DNA of 6,707 bases from JABMMZ01 sp044377005 (GTDB lineage: Bacteria > Bacteroidota > Bacteroidia > NS11-12g > UBA955). Where the stretch lies: assembly GCA_044377005.1 (NCBI GenBank), contig JBILJV010000091.1, forward strand, positions 1 to 6,707, read 5' to 3'. The position numbers were made by a program, and so were the translations under genes. Within the stretch, counting starts at the first letter, position 1, and the number at the start of each line of letters is the position of its first letter. Of this stretch, positions 1-6,051 are shown one piece after another. Below the pieces are notes generated by a model. It ran no database searches. It saw only the letters and a program-made list of their open reading frames with translations, and was not told the DNA's origin.

Positions 1-1
1 C

Positions 2-805
2 TATGTTCCAAGGGTAGGAGATTCTTTAAGAAAAAGAGAGGTTTTAATTTCGAAGATAATTTCAGATAGATTGCATTTAGACACCGGAGATCAGGTAAAA
101 GTTTATTTTATTAACCAGCCTGTCCGAGTTATCCCATGTACAATTACAGGTGTTTATGAAACTGGTTTAGAAGAAAATGACAAAATTTTTGTCATTGGAA
201 GTTTGATGGAAATGCAACGGATTTTTGCAAATAAAAAACCGCAAATTACGCATTACGAATTGAAAGTAAAGGAGTTGAAAGATTTGAAAGCCACTCATGC
301 TGAATTAAATACGATGCTTCCTGTAGAATTAAGTGCGGAAAGTATCATGGATTTGAATCCTCAATTGTTTGATTGGTTGGGTTATTTAGATCAAAATATA
401 GTTATTATATTAACATTGATGATAGTAGTGGCTTGTATCAATATGATTACTGCTTTGTTGGTTTTAATAATCGAAAGAACTAATATGATTGGTGTGTTAA
501 AGGCATTGGGTTCCAGAGATAGTATGATTAAAAAGATTTTTTTAAATCACGCATTTTATATTCTGTTGATGGGATTGTTGTTTGGGAATTTGTTAGGAAT
601 TGGTTTGTGTGAATTGCAAAATGAATATAAGATTATAAAGTTGTCACAAGAAACTTATTATTTGTCATACGTGCCAGTTTCATTAAGTTTGCAAAATATT
701 TTATTAGTCAATATTGGAACCATATTAATCTGTATGATTGCTTTGTTTTTGCCAGTGAGGATGGTGAATAAAATAGAACCTGTAAAAGCCATTAAGTTTA
801 ACTAA
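2..805 (+). CDS. ABC transporter permease, FtsX/LolC-E-like (5' truncated by window edge)
   Basis: The reading frame is open from base 2, so the true start lies outside the window; the TTG at 71 is internal (Leu24 of the 267 visible residues). The visible part is the end of a periplasmic domain (about residues 1-130) with the Bacteroidota-typical patterns GDQVKVYF, GVYETGLEENDK and FDWLGYLDQN. It is followed by three hydrophobic segments at about 132-157, 184-203 and 233-252. Between the first two lies the cytoplasmic coupling segment ERTNMIGVLKALGS (158-171), the hallmark of FtsX-domain permeases that contact an ATPase. The protein ends with the common PVKAIKFN tail. In the family such permeases work with a LolD/MacB-type ATPase in lipoprotein release or mechanotransmission; which of these applies cannot be told here, and no ATPase gene is visible. 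The stop is one base from the next start, implying cotranscription. Confidence 0.93.
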   Translation, partial: YVPRVGDSLRKREVLISKIISDRLHLDTGDQVKVYFINQPVRVIPCTITGVYETGLEENDKIFVIGSLMEMQRIFANKKPQITHYELKVKELKDLKATHAELNTMLPVELSAESIMDLNPQLFDWLGYLDQNIVIILTLMIVVACINMITALLVLIIERTNMIGVLKALGSRDSMIKKIFLNHAFYILLMGLLFGNLLGIGLCELQNEYKIIKLSQETYYLSYVPVSLSLQNILLVNIGTILICMIALFLPVRMVNKIEPVKAIKFN

Positions 806-806
806 T

Positions 807-1349
807 ATGAATTATCCCTTTATACTCAAATTTTCATCTATCAGTAATTTAACCGATGCTCGATATGCCGCAGGTGCTTGGTCAGATTTTGTTGGATTTT
901 GTTTCGATCCAAGTTCAGATCATTATATTGAACCCAAAAGTGCAAAGGAAATTATTTCTTGGATCAATGGTCCTGTGATTGTTGCAGAATTTGGAAAACA
1001 ACCCATCGAATGGATTAAAGATTTTGTAGAAGCCCTTGATATTAAAGTGATAGAATTGCCTTCTGATTATTCAGATGAGCGAATCTTGGAATTAGGCGTT
1101 AAATTGATATTAAAAGGTAATATGGAAAATGTTCCTTTATTTGATTCCGCAGATTTGTTTTTAGTTGAGAAAATGAATGATTATTTGCTGCTCAAAGAAA
1201 AAACAGAAAAACCTATAATGCTTCATGTTACAGAAAAGCAAAATTTAGGACAATTGGACGGGGTCTCTCTTATAGGAAATCGTGAGTTGGTAGTTGGAAT
1301 GAATAGCTATGAAGCTTGGTCGGCTATCTTAGAGGATTACTTAAATTGA
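807..1349 (+). CDS. TrpF-like beta/alpha-barrel protein, probably catalytically inactive
   Basis: A 180-residue protein whose N-terminus follows the phosphoribosylanthranilate isomerase (TrpF) pattern: KFSSISNLTDARYAAGA (8-24) lines up with the family's KICGIT-n-l-eDA, and VGFCFDPSS (29-37) with the GF-F-SpR segment. The catalytic cysteine of KxCG is replaced by Ser10. The catalytic Asp seems replaced by Glu121 in DLFLVEK. The GGTG-type phosphate-binding loop is not recognisable. It is also shorter than typical TrpF (about 200-210 residues). PRA isomerase activity is therefore unlikely, and no other trp gene is visible. The ATG at 807 is one base after the permease stop, so it is probably translated from the same mRNA. 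Its 3' end overlaps the convergent trmB by 13 bases. The family link is inferred from motifs; the actual role is unknown, perhaps a repurposed barrel. Confidence 0.8.
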   Translation: MNYPFILKFSSISNLTDARYAAGAWSDFVGFCFDPSSDHYIEPKSAKEIISWINGPVIVAEFGKQPIEWIKDFVEALDIKVIELPSDYSDERILELGVKLILKGNMENVPLFDSADLFLVEKMNDYLLLKEKTEKPIMLHVTEKQNLGQLDGVSLIGNRELVVGMNSYEAWSAILEDYLN

Positions 1350-1981
1350 AAATTTAGGTATTTTATAGGAATGTTTTGGTCTCTCCACATTCTTTCATAG
1401 TAAGTTTTAATTTTCAAAGTGTCTTGTAAATCGTCCTTATCGTCGATGTTAAATAACAGTTCGATGATTTGATTAGGGTATGGAGTTAAAGTGTCTAAGG
1501 TGTATTTAAAAAGGAAATCACTATCAGTTTTTAAGTGAACTGATTTGTTGATACCAAGTAATAGTCTGTATTTGTCTAGGAATTTTGGGCTTGTTAGTCT
1601 TTGTTTTTCTCTAGATTTTTGTGGTTGAGGGTCTGGAAAAGTAATCCATATTTCATCAACTTCACCTAATTCAAAATAATCTAACAAAAAATCAATTTGA
1701 ATACGCATAAAAGCGACATTGTTTATATTGGCCTGTATGGCTTTTTTTGCACCTTCCCACATTCGGGCTGCTTTTACATCGATGCCAATGAAATTTCGTT
1801 CGGGAAAGTGTTCCGCCAAGCCAAAACTATATTCACCTCTGCCGCAAGCTAATTCTAGTGTAATGGGGTTGTTATTTTTGAAGACCTCTTGATGCCACTT
1901 TCCTTTTAATTGGTTTCGGGCATCGAAAGTATTGTGAAACGATTCGTATTCAGCAAATTTTTTAAGTTTATTTTTTGGCAT
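1337..1981 (-). CDS. trmB: tRNA (guanine-N7-)-methyltransferase TrmB
   Basis: A 214-residue SAM-dependent Rossmann methyltransferase that forms m7G at position 46 of the tRNA variable loop in the cytoplasm. Motif I is LELACGRGE (42-50), and IGIDVKAARMW (65-75) contains the acidic SAM-ribose-binding residue Asp68. ITFPDPQPQKSREKQRLTS (113-131) is the TrmB signature; the usual FPDPWPKKRH reads FPDPQPQK here. KTDSDFLFKYT (151-161) holds the conserved TD pair, and TYYE (193-196) is the conserved C-terminal T-x-YE. Length is normal for the family. The ATG at 1981 lies just downstream of a good -7 element. The gene is divergent from rpmE2 and convergent with the TrpF-like gene, so it is probably a single-gene transcript. 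Confidence 0.96.
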   Translation of the reverse strand: MPKNKLKKFAEYESFHNTFDARNQLKGKWHQEVFKNNNPITLELACGRGEYSFGLAEHFPERNFIGIDVKAARMWEGAKKAIQANINNVAFMRIQIDFLLDYFELGEVDEIWITFPDPQPQKSREKQRLTSPKFLDKYRLLLGINKSVHLKTDSDFLFKYTLDTLTPYPNQIIELLFNIDDKDDLQDTLKIKTYYERMWRDQNIPIKYLNFQFK

Positions 1982-1994
1982 TATCGAAAGCGTG

Positions 1995-2002
1995 CAAAAA
2001 TA
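1995..2002 (-). promoter_or_regulatory. Probable Bacteroidota -7 promoter element for trmB
   Basis: Read on the minus strand the bases are TATTTTTG followed by CACG, matching the Bacteroidota sigma-ABfr -7 consensus TAnnTTTG. It lies 13 bases upstream of the trmB ATG, implying a very short leader. A clean TTTG -33 box is not present; the nearest candidate is TTTC at 2022-2019. No Shine-Dalgarno motif precedes the start, as is usual in this phylum. Confidence 0.55.
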
Positions 2003-2104
2003 GTCAAATAACTAAATTGAAAGTAAGAATGGTGTTAGCTTTTTTTGTTAAGATAAAGTGTAAGGAAGTAGTCGTGTAATTATTTGGGTTTTTTTGGAAA
2101 AATA

Positions 2105-2136
2105 TTTGGCAGAATAAAAAATTCGATTTACTTTTG
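2105..2136 (+). promoter_or_regulatory. Probable rpmE2 promoter (TTTG - 20 bp - TAnnTTTG)
   Basis: TTTG at 2105-2108 and TACTTTTG at 2129-2136 are separated by 20 bases, a full match to the Bacteroidota -33/-7 promoter arrangement. Transcription would begin a few bases downstream, giving a short A-rich leader of roughly 15-20 bases (cccaaataaaaataattt) before the ATG at 2159. A-rich leaders without a Shine-Dalgarno sequence are typical for strongly translated Bacteroidota genes. Confidence 0.72.
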
Positions 2137-2158
2137 CACTCCCAAATAAAAATAATTT

Positions 2159-2407
2159 ATGAAAGAAGGTATCCACCCAAGCAATTACCGTTTTGTTATC
2201 TTTAAAGATTTAACCAGCGAACATTCTTTTTTAACACGCAGTTGTGTTGAAACCAAAGAAACTGCAAAATGGGAAGATGGAAATGAATATCCATTGTATA
2301 AATTAGAGATTTCAGACAAAAGTCATCCGTTCTTTACAGGAAAACAAACACTTGTTGATACAGCAGGTAGAGTTGAGAAATTCCGTAAACGTTACGAAAG
2401 AAAATAA
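2159..2407 (+). CDS. rpmE2: 50S ribosomal protein L31 type B
   Basis: An 82-residue protein of the large ribosomal subunit, located at the intersubunit bridge region. It begins with MKEGIHPSNYRFVIFKD and contains SHPFFTG (55-61) and the C-terminal VDTAGRVEKFRKRY (66-79), all characteristic of bL31. The insertion between the halves and the lack of the CxC...CxxC zinc ribbon (only Cys29 is present) identify the zinc-independent type B form. It has its own promoter and terminator, so it is monocistronic. In many bacteria the C-minus form replaces zinc-binding L31 under zinc limitation. In Bacteroidota it is often the only L31, and no Zur-like operator is evident here. Confidence 0.97.
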   Translation: MKEGIHPSNYRFVIFKDLTSEHSFLTRSCVETKETAKWEDGNEYPLYKLEISDKSHPFFTGKQTLVDTAGRVEKFRKRYERK

Positions 2408-2426
2408 TACTGTTTTAAAAACAATT

Positions 2427-2461
2427 AAAAATCCTACTTTCTACAAGTGGGATTTTTTTTT
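2427..2461 (+). terminator. Intrinsic terminator after rpmE2
   Basis: The arm AATCCTACTT (2430-2439) pairs with AAGTGGGATT (2445-2454) through one T-G wobble, around the five-base loop TCTAC. The stem can extend by A-T pairs from the preceding A run (from 2427). A run of nine T (2453-2461) follows. It sits 19 bases after the rpmE2 stop and separates this gene from the downstream operon. Confidence 0.9.
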
Positions 2462-2476
2462 CTCTTACATTTTAAT

Positions 2477-2484
2477 TTACTTTG
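2477..2484 (+). promoter_or_regulatory. Candidate -7 element for the GlmU-family/tpiA operon
   Basis: TTACTTTG differs from TAnnTTTG at one position and lies 9 bases before the preferred ATG at 2494. No TTTG is found 17-23 bases upstream; that place is taken by the terminator's T tract. A promoter is expected somewhere here because a strong terminator precedes the operon, but this particular site is only a candidate. If used, the mRNA would be nearly leaderless. Confidence 0.35.
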
Positions 2485-2493
2485 AACCATATA

Positions 2494-3678
2494 ATGAGTC
2501 AAATGTCACATTTTGTTTTATTCGATGATGAACACATCAGTCATCTGTTTCCTTTTACCCTAACCCGACCAGCGGCAGAGATTCGTTGTGGTATTTTAAC
2601 CATTTCGCAAAAGTGGCAAAAACGCTTAGATTTAAAAGTTGCATATAAAACGGTGTCTTATCTTTCTGAAAAATATAAATCAATTGAAGGGAATAATATT
2701 TTACACATAAATGGACGTTTGTTTCCCAATAATTCTATTTTTAAACAAATTAAAGGATTGAAAATGGGGCAAAAGTTGCTTTATAATAGTATCCTTTTAG
2801 CTTATGTTACTACTTCTGAAGATGAGTATGAAACAGTAATAGTAGAAGAAGCCCCTTTAATGCTTGAACGAATTCACAATATTTTTACTTATAACGGGTC
2901 TCAAATAAAACAAGATTTTGAAATCATTTGCAGTGGCAGACAATCACAAGAAATAAGTAAAACAAATATAATACTCGGTAGTAACCCCGTTTTTTTGGAA
3001 AAGGGTGCCAAAGTTGAAGCTAGTATTTTAAATGCGACCGATGGTCCCCTTTATATTGGTGAAGAAGCCGAAATAATGGAAGGGAGTATGATTAGAGGTC
3101 CATTTGCCTTGTGTGAACATGCTGCTTTAAAAATGGGTGCCAAAATATACGGTGATACCACTGTTGGTCCATATAGTAAAGTTGGTGGTGAGGTTAATAA
3201 TTCTGTGATATTCGCCTATTCGAATAAAGGCCATGATGGTTTTTTGGGGAATTCGGTGTTAGGAGAGTGGTGTAATTTAGGTGCCGATACCAATAATTCC
3301 AATTTAAAAAACAATTACGAAGAGGTAAAATTGTGGAATTATGTAAGTGAAAATTTTGAAAAAACAGGATTGCAATTTTGTGGATTATTTATGGGAGACC
3401 ACAGTAAATGTGGAATAAATACCATGTTTAATACAGGGACTGTTGTGGGAGTGTCTTCAAATTTATTTGGGGCAGGTTTCCCTCGCAATTTTATACCTTC
3501 TTTCAGTTGGGGTGGTGCGCAAGGATCGACCACTTACACGACAAAAAAAGCATTTCAAACAGCCGACATTGTGATGAAAAGAAGAGGCTTAAGTTTGGAC
3601 GAACTTGATAAAAAAATATTAGAAGTAATTTACGATAAAGAATCAAAATATAGAACTTGGGAAAAAAATGAACAGTAG
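2494..3678 (+). CDS. GlmU-family sugar nucleotidyltransferase / acyltransferase-type left-handed beta-helix protein
   Basis: A 394-residue protein of the Bacteroidota 'alternative GlmU' type (NTP_transf_4-like N-terminus plus a hexapeptide-repeat C-terminus). The N-terminal signature is FVLFDDEHISHLFPFTLTRP followed by AAEIRCGILTISQKW (about residues 7-42), with ILHINGRLFPN near 69-79. The C-terminal half (about 156-336) is a left-handed beta-helix of hexapeptides such as YIGEEAEI and ILGSNPVF. NKGHDGFLG (244-252) resembles the GlmU acetyltransferase segment with its catalytic histidine (His247 here), followed by NLGADTNNSN. The inferred role is making UDP-GlcNAc, or a related nucleotide sugar, from a sugar phosphate in the cytoplasm; the exact substrate is unproven. 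An in-frame TTG at 2482 would add four residues and overlaps the candidate promoter. ATG 2494 is preferred and ATG 2503 is also possible. It overlaps tpiA by 11 bases. Confidence 0.9.
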   Translation: MSQMSHFVLFDDEHISHLFPFTLTRPAAEIRCGILTISQKWQKRLDLKVAYKTVSYLSEKYKSIEGNNILHINGRLFPNNSIFKQIKGLKMGQKLLYNSILLAYVTTSEDEYETVIVEEAPLMLERIHNIFTYNGSQIKQDFEIICSGRQSQEISKTNIILGSNPVFLEKGAKVEASILNATDGPLYIGEEAEIMEGSMIRGPFALCEHAALKMGAKIYGDTTVGPYSKVGGEVNNSVIFAYSNKGHDGFLGNSVLGEWCNLGADTNNSNLKNNYEEVKLWNYVSENFEKTGLQFCGLFMGDHSKCGINTMFNTGTVVGVSSNLFGAGFPRNFIPSFSWGGAQGSTTYTTKKAFQTADIVMKRRGLSLDELDKKILEVIYDKESKYRTWEKNEQ

Positions 3679-4429
3679 AAAAAAAATAGCCGCTGGTAAT
3701 TGGAAAATGCACAAGACCTTGTTAGAAGGTCAAGGTTTAGTACATGAAATTAGAACCATGGCAGAAACAGAACTAATGAATGGTGCCGAAATAATTTTAT
3801 TCCCGCCTTTTATTCATTTAGTGACTCTTAAAAAACAATTAGAAGGCTCATCTATTCAATTAGGTGCACAAAATATGAATCAACATGAACAAGGCGCCTA
3901 CACAGGAGAGATTTCTGCAGCAATGTTGAGCTCTATAGGTATGAATTATGTGTTAATTGGTCATAGCGAAAGACGTCAGTATTACAATGAAACAACTGAA
4001 TCTTGTGCTTCGAAAATCAAAGTTGCATTGGCAAAAGGATTGCTAGTTGTATATTGTATTGGTGAAACATTAGAGGAAAGAAATGATGCAAAACATTTTA
4101 CAGTAATTGAAAATCAATTAGACGCATTAAAAGGATTGAGTTTTAGTGATATGAAATCAGTCGTATTGGCTTATGAACCAGTGTGGGCTATAGGAACAGG
4201 TGTAACAGCTTCTGCTGAACAAGCCAATGAAATGCATCAACACATCAGAAATGTAGTCTCATCTTTATTTAATAATGATGTTGCCGAAGGATTATCAATC
4301 TTATATGGTGGAAGTGTAAAACCTGATAATGCCAAAGGATTGTTTGGAATGTCGGATATTGATGGTGCATTGATTGGTGGAGCAGCGCTCTCATCTAGAG
4401 ATTTTGTTGATATAGCAAAATCATTTTAA
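3668..4429 (+). CDS. tpiA: Triosephosphate isomerase
   Basis: A 253-residue TIM barrel that interconverts dihydroxyacetone phosphate and glyceraldehyde 3-phosphate in glycolysis and gluconeogenesis in the cytoplasm. All catalytic landmarks are intact: AAGNWKM with Asn11 and Lys13, LIGHSERR with the electrophile His99, and AYEPVWAIGTG with the general base Glu170 and the start of the flexible loop 6. The phosphate-binding YGGSV (213-217) and GALIGGA (233-239) are also present. Length is normal for a bacterial TIM. The ATG lies inside the last codons of the GlmU-family gene (11-base overlap), indicating translational coupling, and the next gene begins 5 bases after the stop. Confidence 0.99.
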   Translation: MNSRKKIAAGNWKMHKTLLEGQGLVHEIRTMAETELMNGAEIILFPPFIHLVTLKKQLEGSSIQLGAQNMNQHEQGAYTGEISAAMLSSIGMNYVLIGHSERRQYYNETTESCASKIKVALAKGLLVVYCIGETLEERNDAKHFTVIENQLDALKGLSFSDMKSVVLAYEPVWAIGTGVTASAEQANEMHQHIRNVVSSLFNNDVAEGLSILYGGSVKPDNAKGLFGMSDIDGALIGGAALSSRDFVDIAKSF

Positions 4430-4434
4430 TTCAT

Positions 4435-5865
4435 ATGAAATTAAAAATTGTTTGTGTCTTATTGCTGATTTTTGGGTTGCAATTAAAAGCTCAAAAGTGG
4501 GTAGATACAGTCTATCAAACAATTCGGATTTCTAATATTGTTTATGGATCCGCCATTGATTTTGGAGGACAAAACAGATTGTTAAGGATGGATGTTTCAA
4601 TTCCAACTAATGACACACCTCCTATTTGCGGACGACCTTTGCTCATTGCGATTCATGGTGGTGCTTTTATGGGAGGAAGTAAATCTACAGGTGCACCTCC
4701 ATTTTTGATGAAAGAGTTTGCGCAAAGAGGTTATGTTACGGCTTCTATAAATTACCGTTTAGGAATGTTCCAAACAGCTTCGGCAATCAATTGTAATATC
4801 TCCAATTGGAATTGTTTGAATATGACAGATTCTGCTGAGTGGTACAGAGCTGTTTTCAGAGGAATGCAAGATGCAAAGAGTGCTATTCGATTTTTACTCA
4901 ATCAAAAAGATTCCTTAAATATAGACCCCAAAAATATCTTTGTAGTAGGTGAAAGTGCAGGTGGCTTTATTGCTTTAGCAACAGCTTTTATTGACGATAC
5001 ATTGGAAAAACACCCAAGTTGTTATGCCATAAATACAGTGGCAAGACCCAATACAATCTATGAATCACCTTGTTTGGTAAGTACAGGACATACTACTTCA
5101 TTGTCGGCTTTAAATCTAACTCGACCTGACTTAGGTTCAATAGAAGGAGAGTTGAATCCAACAAATATTAATTATACTATCAAAGGGGTGGGAAGTATAT
5201 ATGGCGCTCTTATGTTTGATAATTTTAGTCGTTATACATATACCAAAGCGCCCGTTATATACGCATTTCATCAACCCAATGATTTAATTGTTCCCTACAA
5301 GCAACAAAGGATTTTTCACGACTATAATATTTGCTCCCAAGGGTTTCCTGCCAATTGCCAATCTATTATCAGTAGACCCTATGTGTTTGGCTCTAGTGGA
5401 ATTTTTAATTTAATTAAAAAATTGAAGCCAACAATCTCTCAATTACCAGAATATTTTTTTGACTCAACTTTAAATACTGCCAATTGTGCAATGCAGGTTT
5501 CTAATCCTGGACTTACAGGACATGCAATAGATCATGTTAAATTACGTTCTAAAAACATGGCAATTTTTTTTAGTAAACAAATTGATACCTCCTCTTCAAA
5601 TTGCTTGCCAAGTGATATTAAATCGGTAAATAAACAATCCCTTGTTAATGTTTTCCCAAATCCTAGTTCAGGTATTGTCAATATTCAGGTTGATGCCAAT
5701 CTAAGTCAATGGACTGTTCAACTCAAAGAAGTTTCTGGAAAAACCTTAAAAACGGTTGTTAATCAAACTATTATGGATGTAAGCGATATCAAATCAGGGT
5801 TTTATATAATAGTATTTGATGCCGATAACTACCAGCAAACAATAAAATTTCAATACAATAAATAA
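4435..5865 (+). CDS. Secreted carboxylesterase-like alpha/beta hydrolase with T9SS C-terminal sorting domain
   Basis: A 476-residue exported enzyme. Residues 1-20 form a Sec signal peptide (hydrophobic core VCVLLLIFGL, end LKAQ). The alpha/beta-hydrolase body shows the oxyanion-hole HGGAFMGG (74-81), SINYRLG (104-110) and the nucleophile elbow GESAGG with Ser174. Asp283 in HQPNDLIVP is the likely acid, and His363 or His367 in GHAIDH the likely base. This fits a carboxylesterase-type serine hydrolase; the ester substrate is unknown. Residues from about 403 to 476 are a type A T9SS sorting domain, beginning NVFPNPSSG, with KEVSGKTL and KSGFYIIVF and a basic end. The protein should cross the outer membrane by T9SS, with the tail removed at the surface. 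The mature part has nine cysteines, so disulfides are plausible. It starts 5 bases after tpiA. Confidence 0.92.
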   Translation: MKLKIVCVLLLIFGLQLKAQKWVDTVYQTIRISNIVYGSAIDFGGQNRLLRMDVSIPTNDTPPICGRPLLIAIHGGAFMGGSKSTGAPPFLMKEFAQRGYVTASINYRLGMFQTASAINCNISNWNCLNMTDSAEWYRAVFRGMQDAKSAIRFLLNQKDSLNIDPKNIFVVGESAGGFIALATAFIDDTLEKHPSCYAINTVARPNTIYESPCLVSTGHTTSLSALNLTRPDLGSIEGELNPTNINYTIKGVGSIYGALMFDNFSRYTYTKAPVIYAFHQPNDLIVPYKQQRIFHDYNICSQGFPANCQSIISRPYVFGSSGIFNLIKKLKPTISQLPEYFFDSTLNTANCAMQVSNPGLTGHAIDHVKLRSKNMAIFFSKQIDTSSSNCLPSDIKSVNKQSLVNVFPNPSSGIVNIQVDANLSQWTVQLKEVSGKTLKTVVNQTIMDVSDIKSGFYIIVFDADNYQQTIKFQYNK

Positions 5866-5866
5866 T

Positions 5867-6040
5867 ATGTTTAAACAGTTTTTTATTTTTATCTTAATTG
5901 CGTTTATATCAACTACAATACAGTCTTGTAAGGCAAAAACATGTGACACTTCCAATAACGTTATTGAAGATAAGAGTTCGAGAAAGTCGAAAAATGTGGG
6001 TTTGTTTTCTAAAAAAGAAAGACGACGCGCACGCTGGTAA
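5867..6040 (+). CDS. Small basic lipoprotein (57 aa), function unknown
   Basis: The frame starts with ATG one base after the hydrolase stop and ends with TAA. The N-terminus MFKQFFIFILIAFISTT is a short lipoprotein signal. IQSC (18-21) is a lipobox with Cys21 as the lipidated residue. The mature protein would be 37 residues, containing one more cysteine (Cys26) and a strongly basic end, GLFSKKERRARRW (45-57). The tight spacing, signal peptide and lipobox support it over competing frames; a longer frame beginning at 5898 has none of these. I do not recognise a named family. Small lipoproteins with a basic GLF-KK tail resemble unnamed ORFs I recall from other Bacteroidota, but this is from memory and unverified. 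It is likely anchored in the inner or outer membrane facing the periplasm. Confidence 0.75.
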   Translation: MFKQFFIFILIAFISTTIQSCKAKTCDTSNNVIEDKSSRKSKNVGLFSKKERRRARW

Positions 6041-6051
6041 CCGGTGTGATT

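Noticed and set aside
71..805. TTG at 71 as the start of the permease
   Set aside because: The frame is open and protein-like back to base 2, with residues matching the periplasmic domain of the family, so the gene is cut by the window edge.
807..1349. Functional trpF
   Set aside because: The catalytic Cys and Asp positions and the phosphate loop do not match, and no tryptophan genes are nearby.
1982..2158. A riboswitch or small RNA in the trmB/rpmE2 intergenic region
   Set aside because: The predicted leaders are very short and no stable hairpin or conserved aptamer element is visible; T/A-rich promoter DNA explains the region.
2482..2493. TTG 2482 as the start of the GlmU-family gene
   Set aside because: It overlaps the candidate -7 element and adds only four residues before an ATG; family members begin close to the FVLFDD segment.
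3339..3533. Minus-strand open frame of 64 codons inside the GlmU-family gene
   Set aside because: It lies wholly antisense to a well-supported coding region, has no promoter or recognisable motif, and looks like a shadow of it.
3503..3712. Minus-strand open frame of 69 codons across the GlmU-family/tpiA junction
   Set aside because: It is antisense to two confident genes, and its Phe/Leu-rich product arises from A-rich sense codons.
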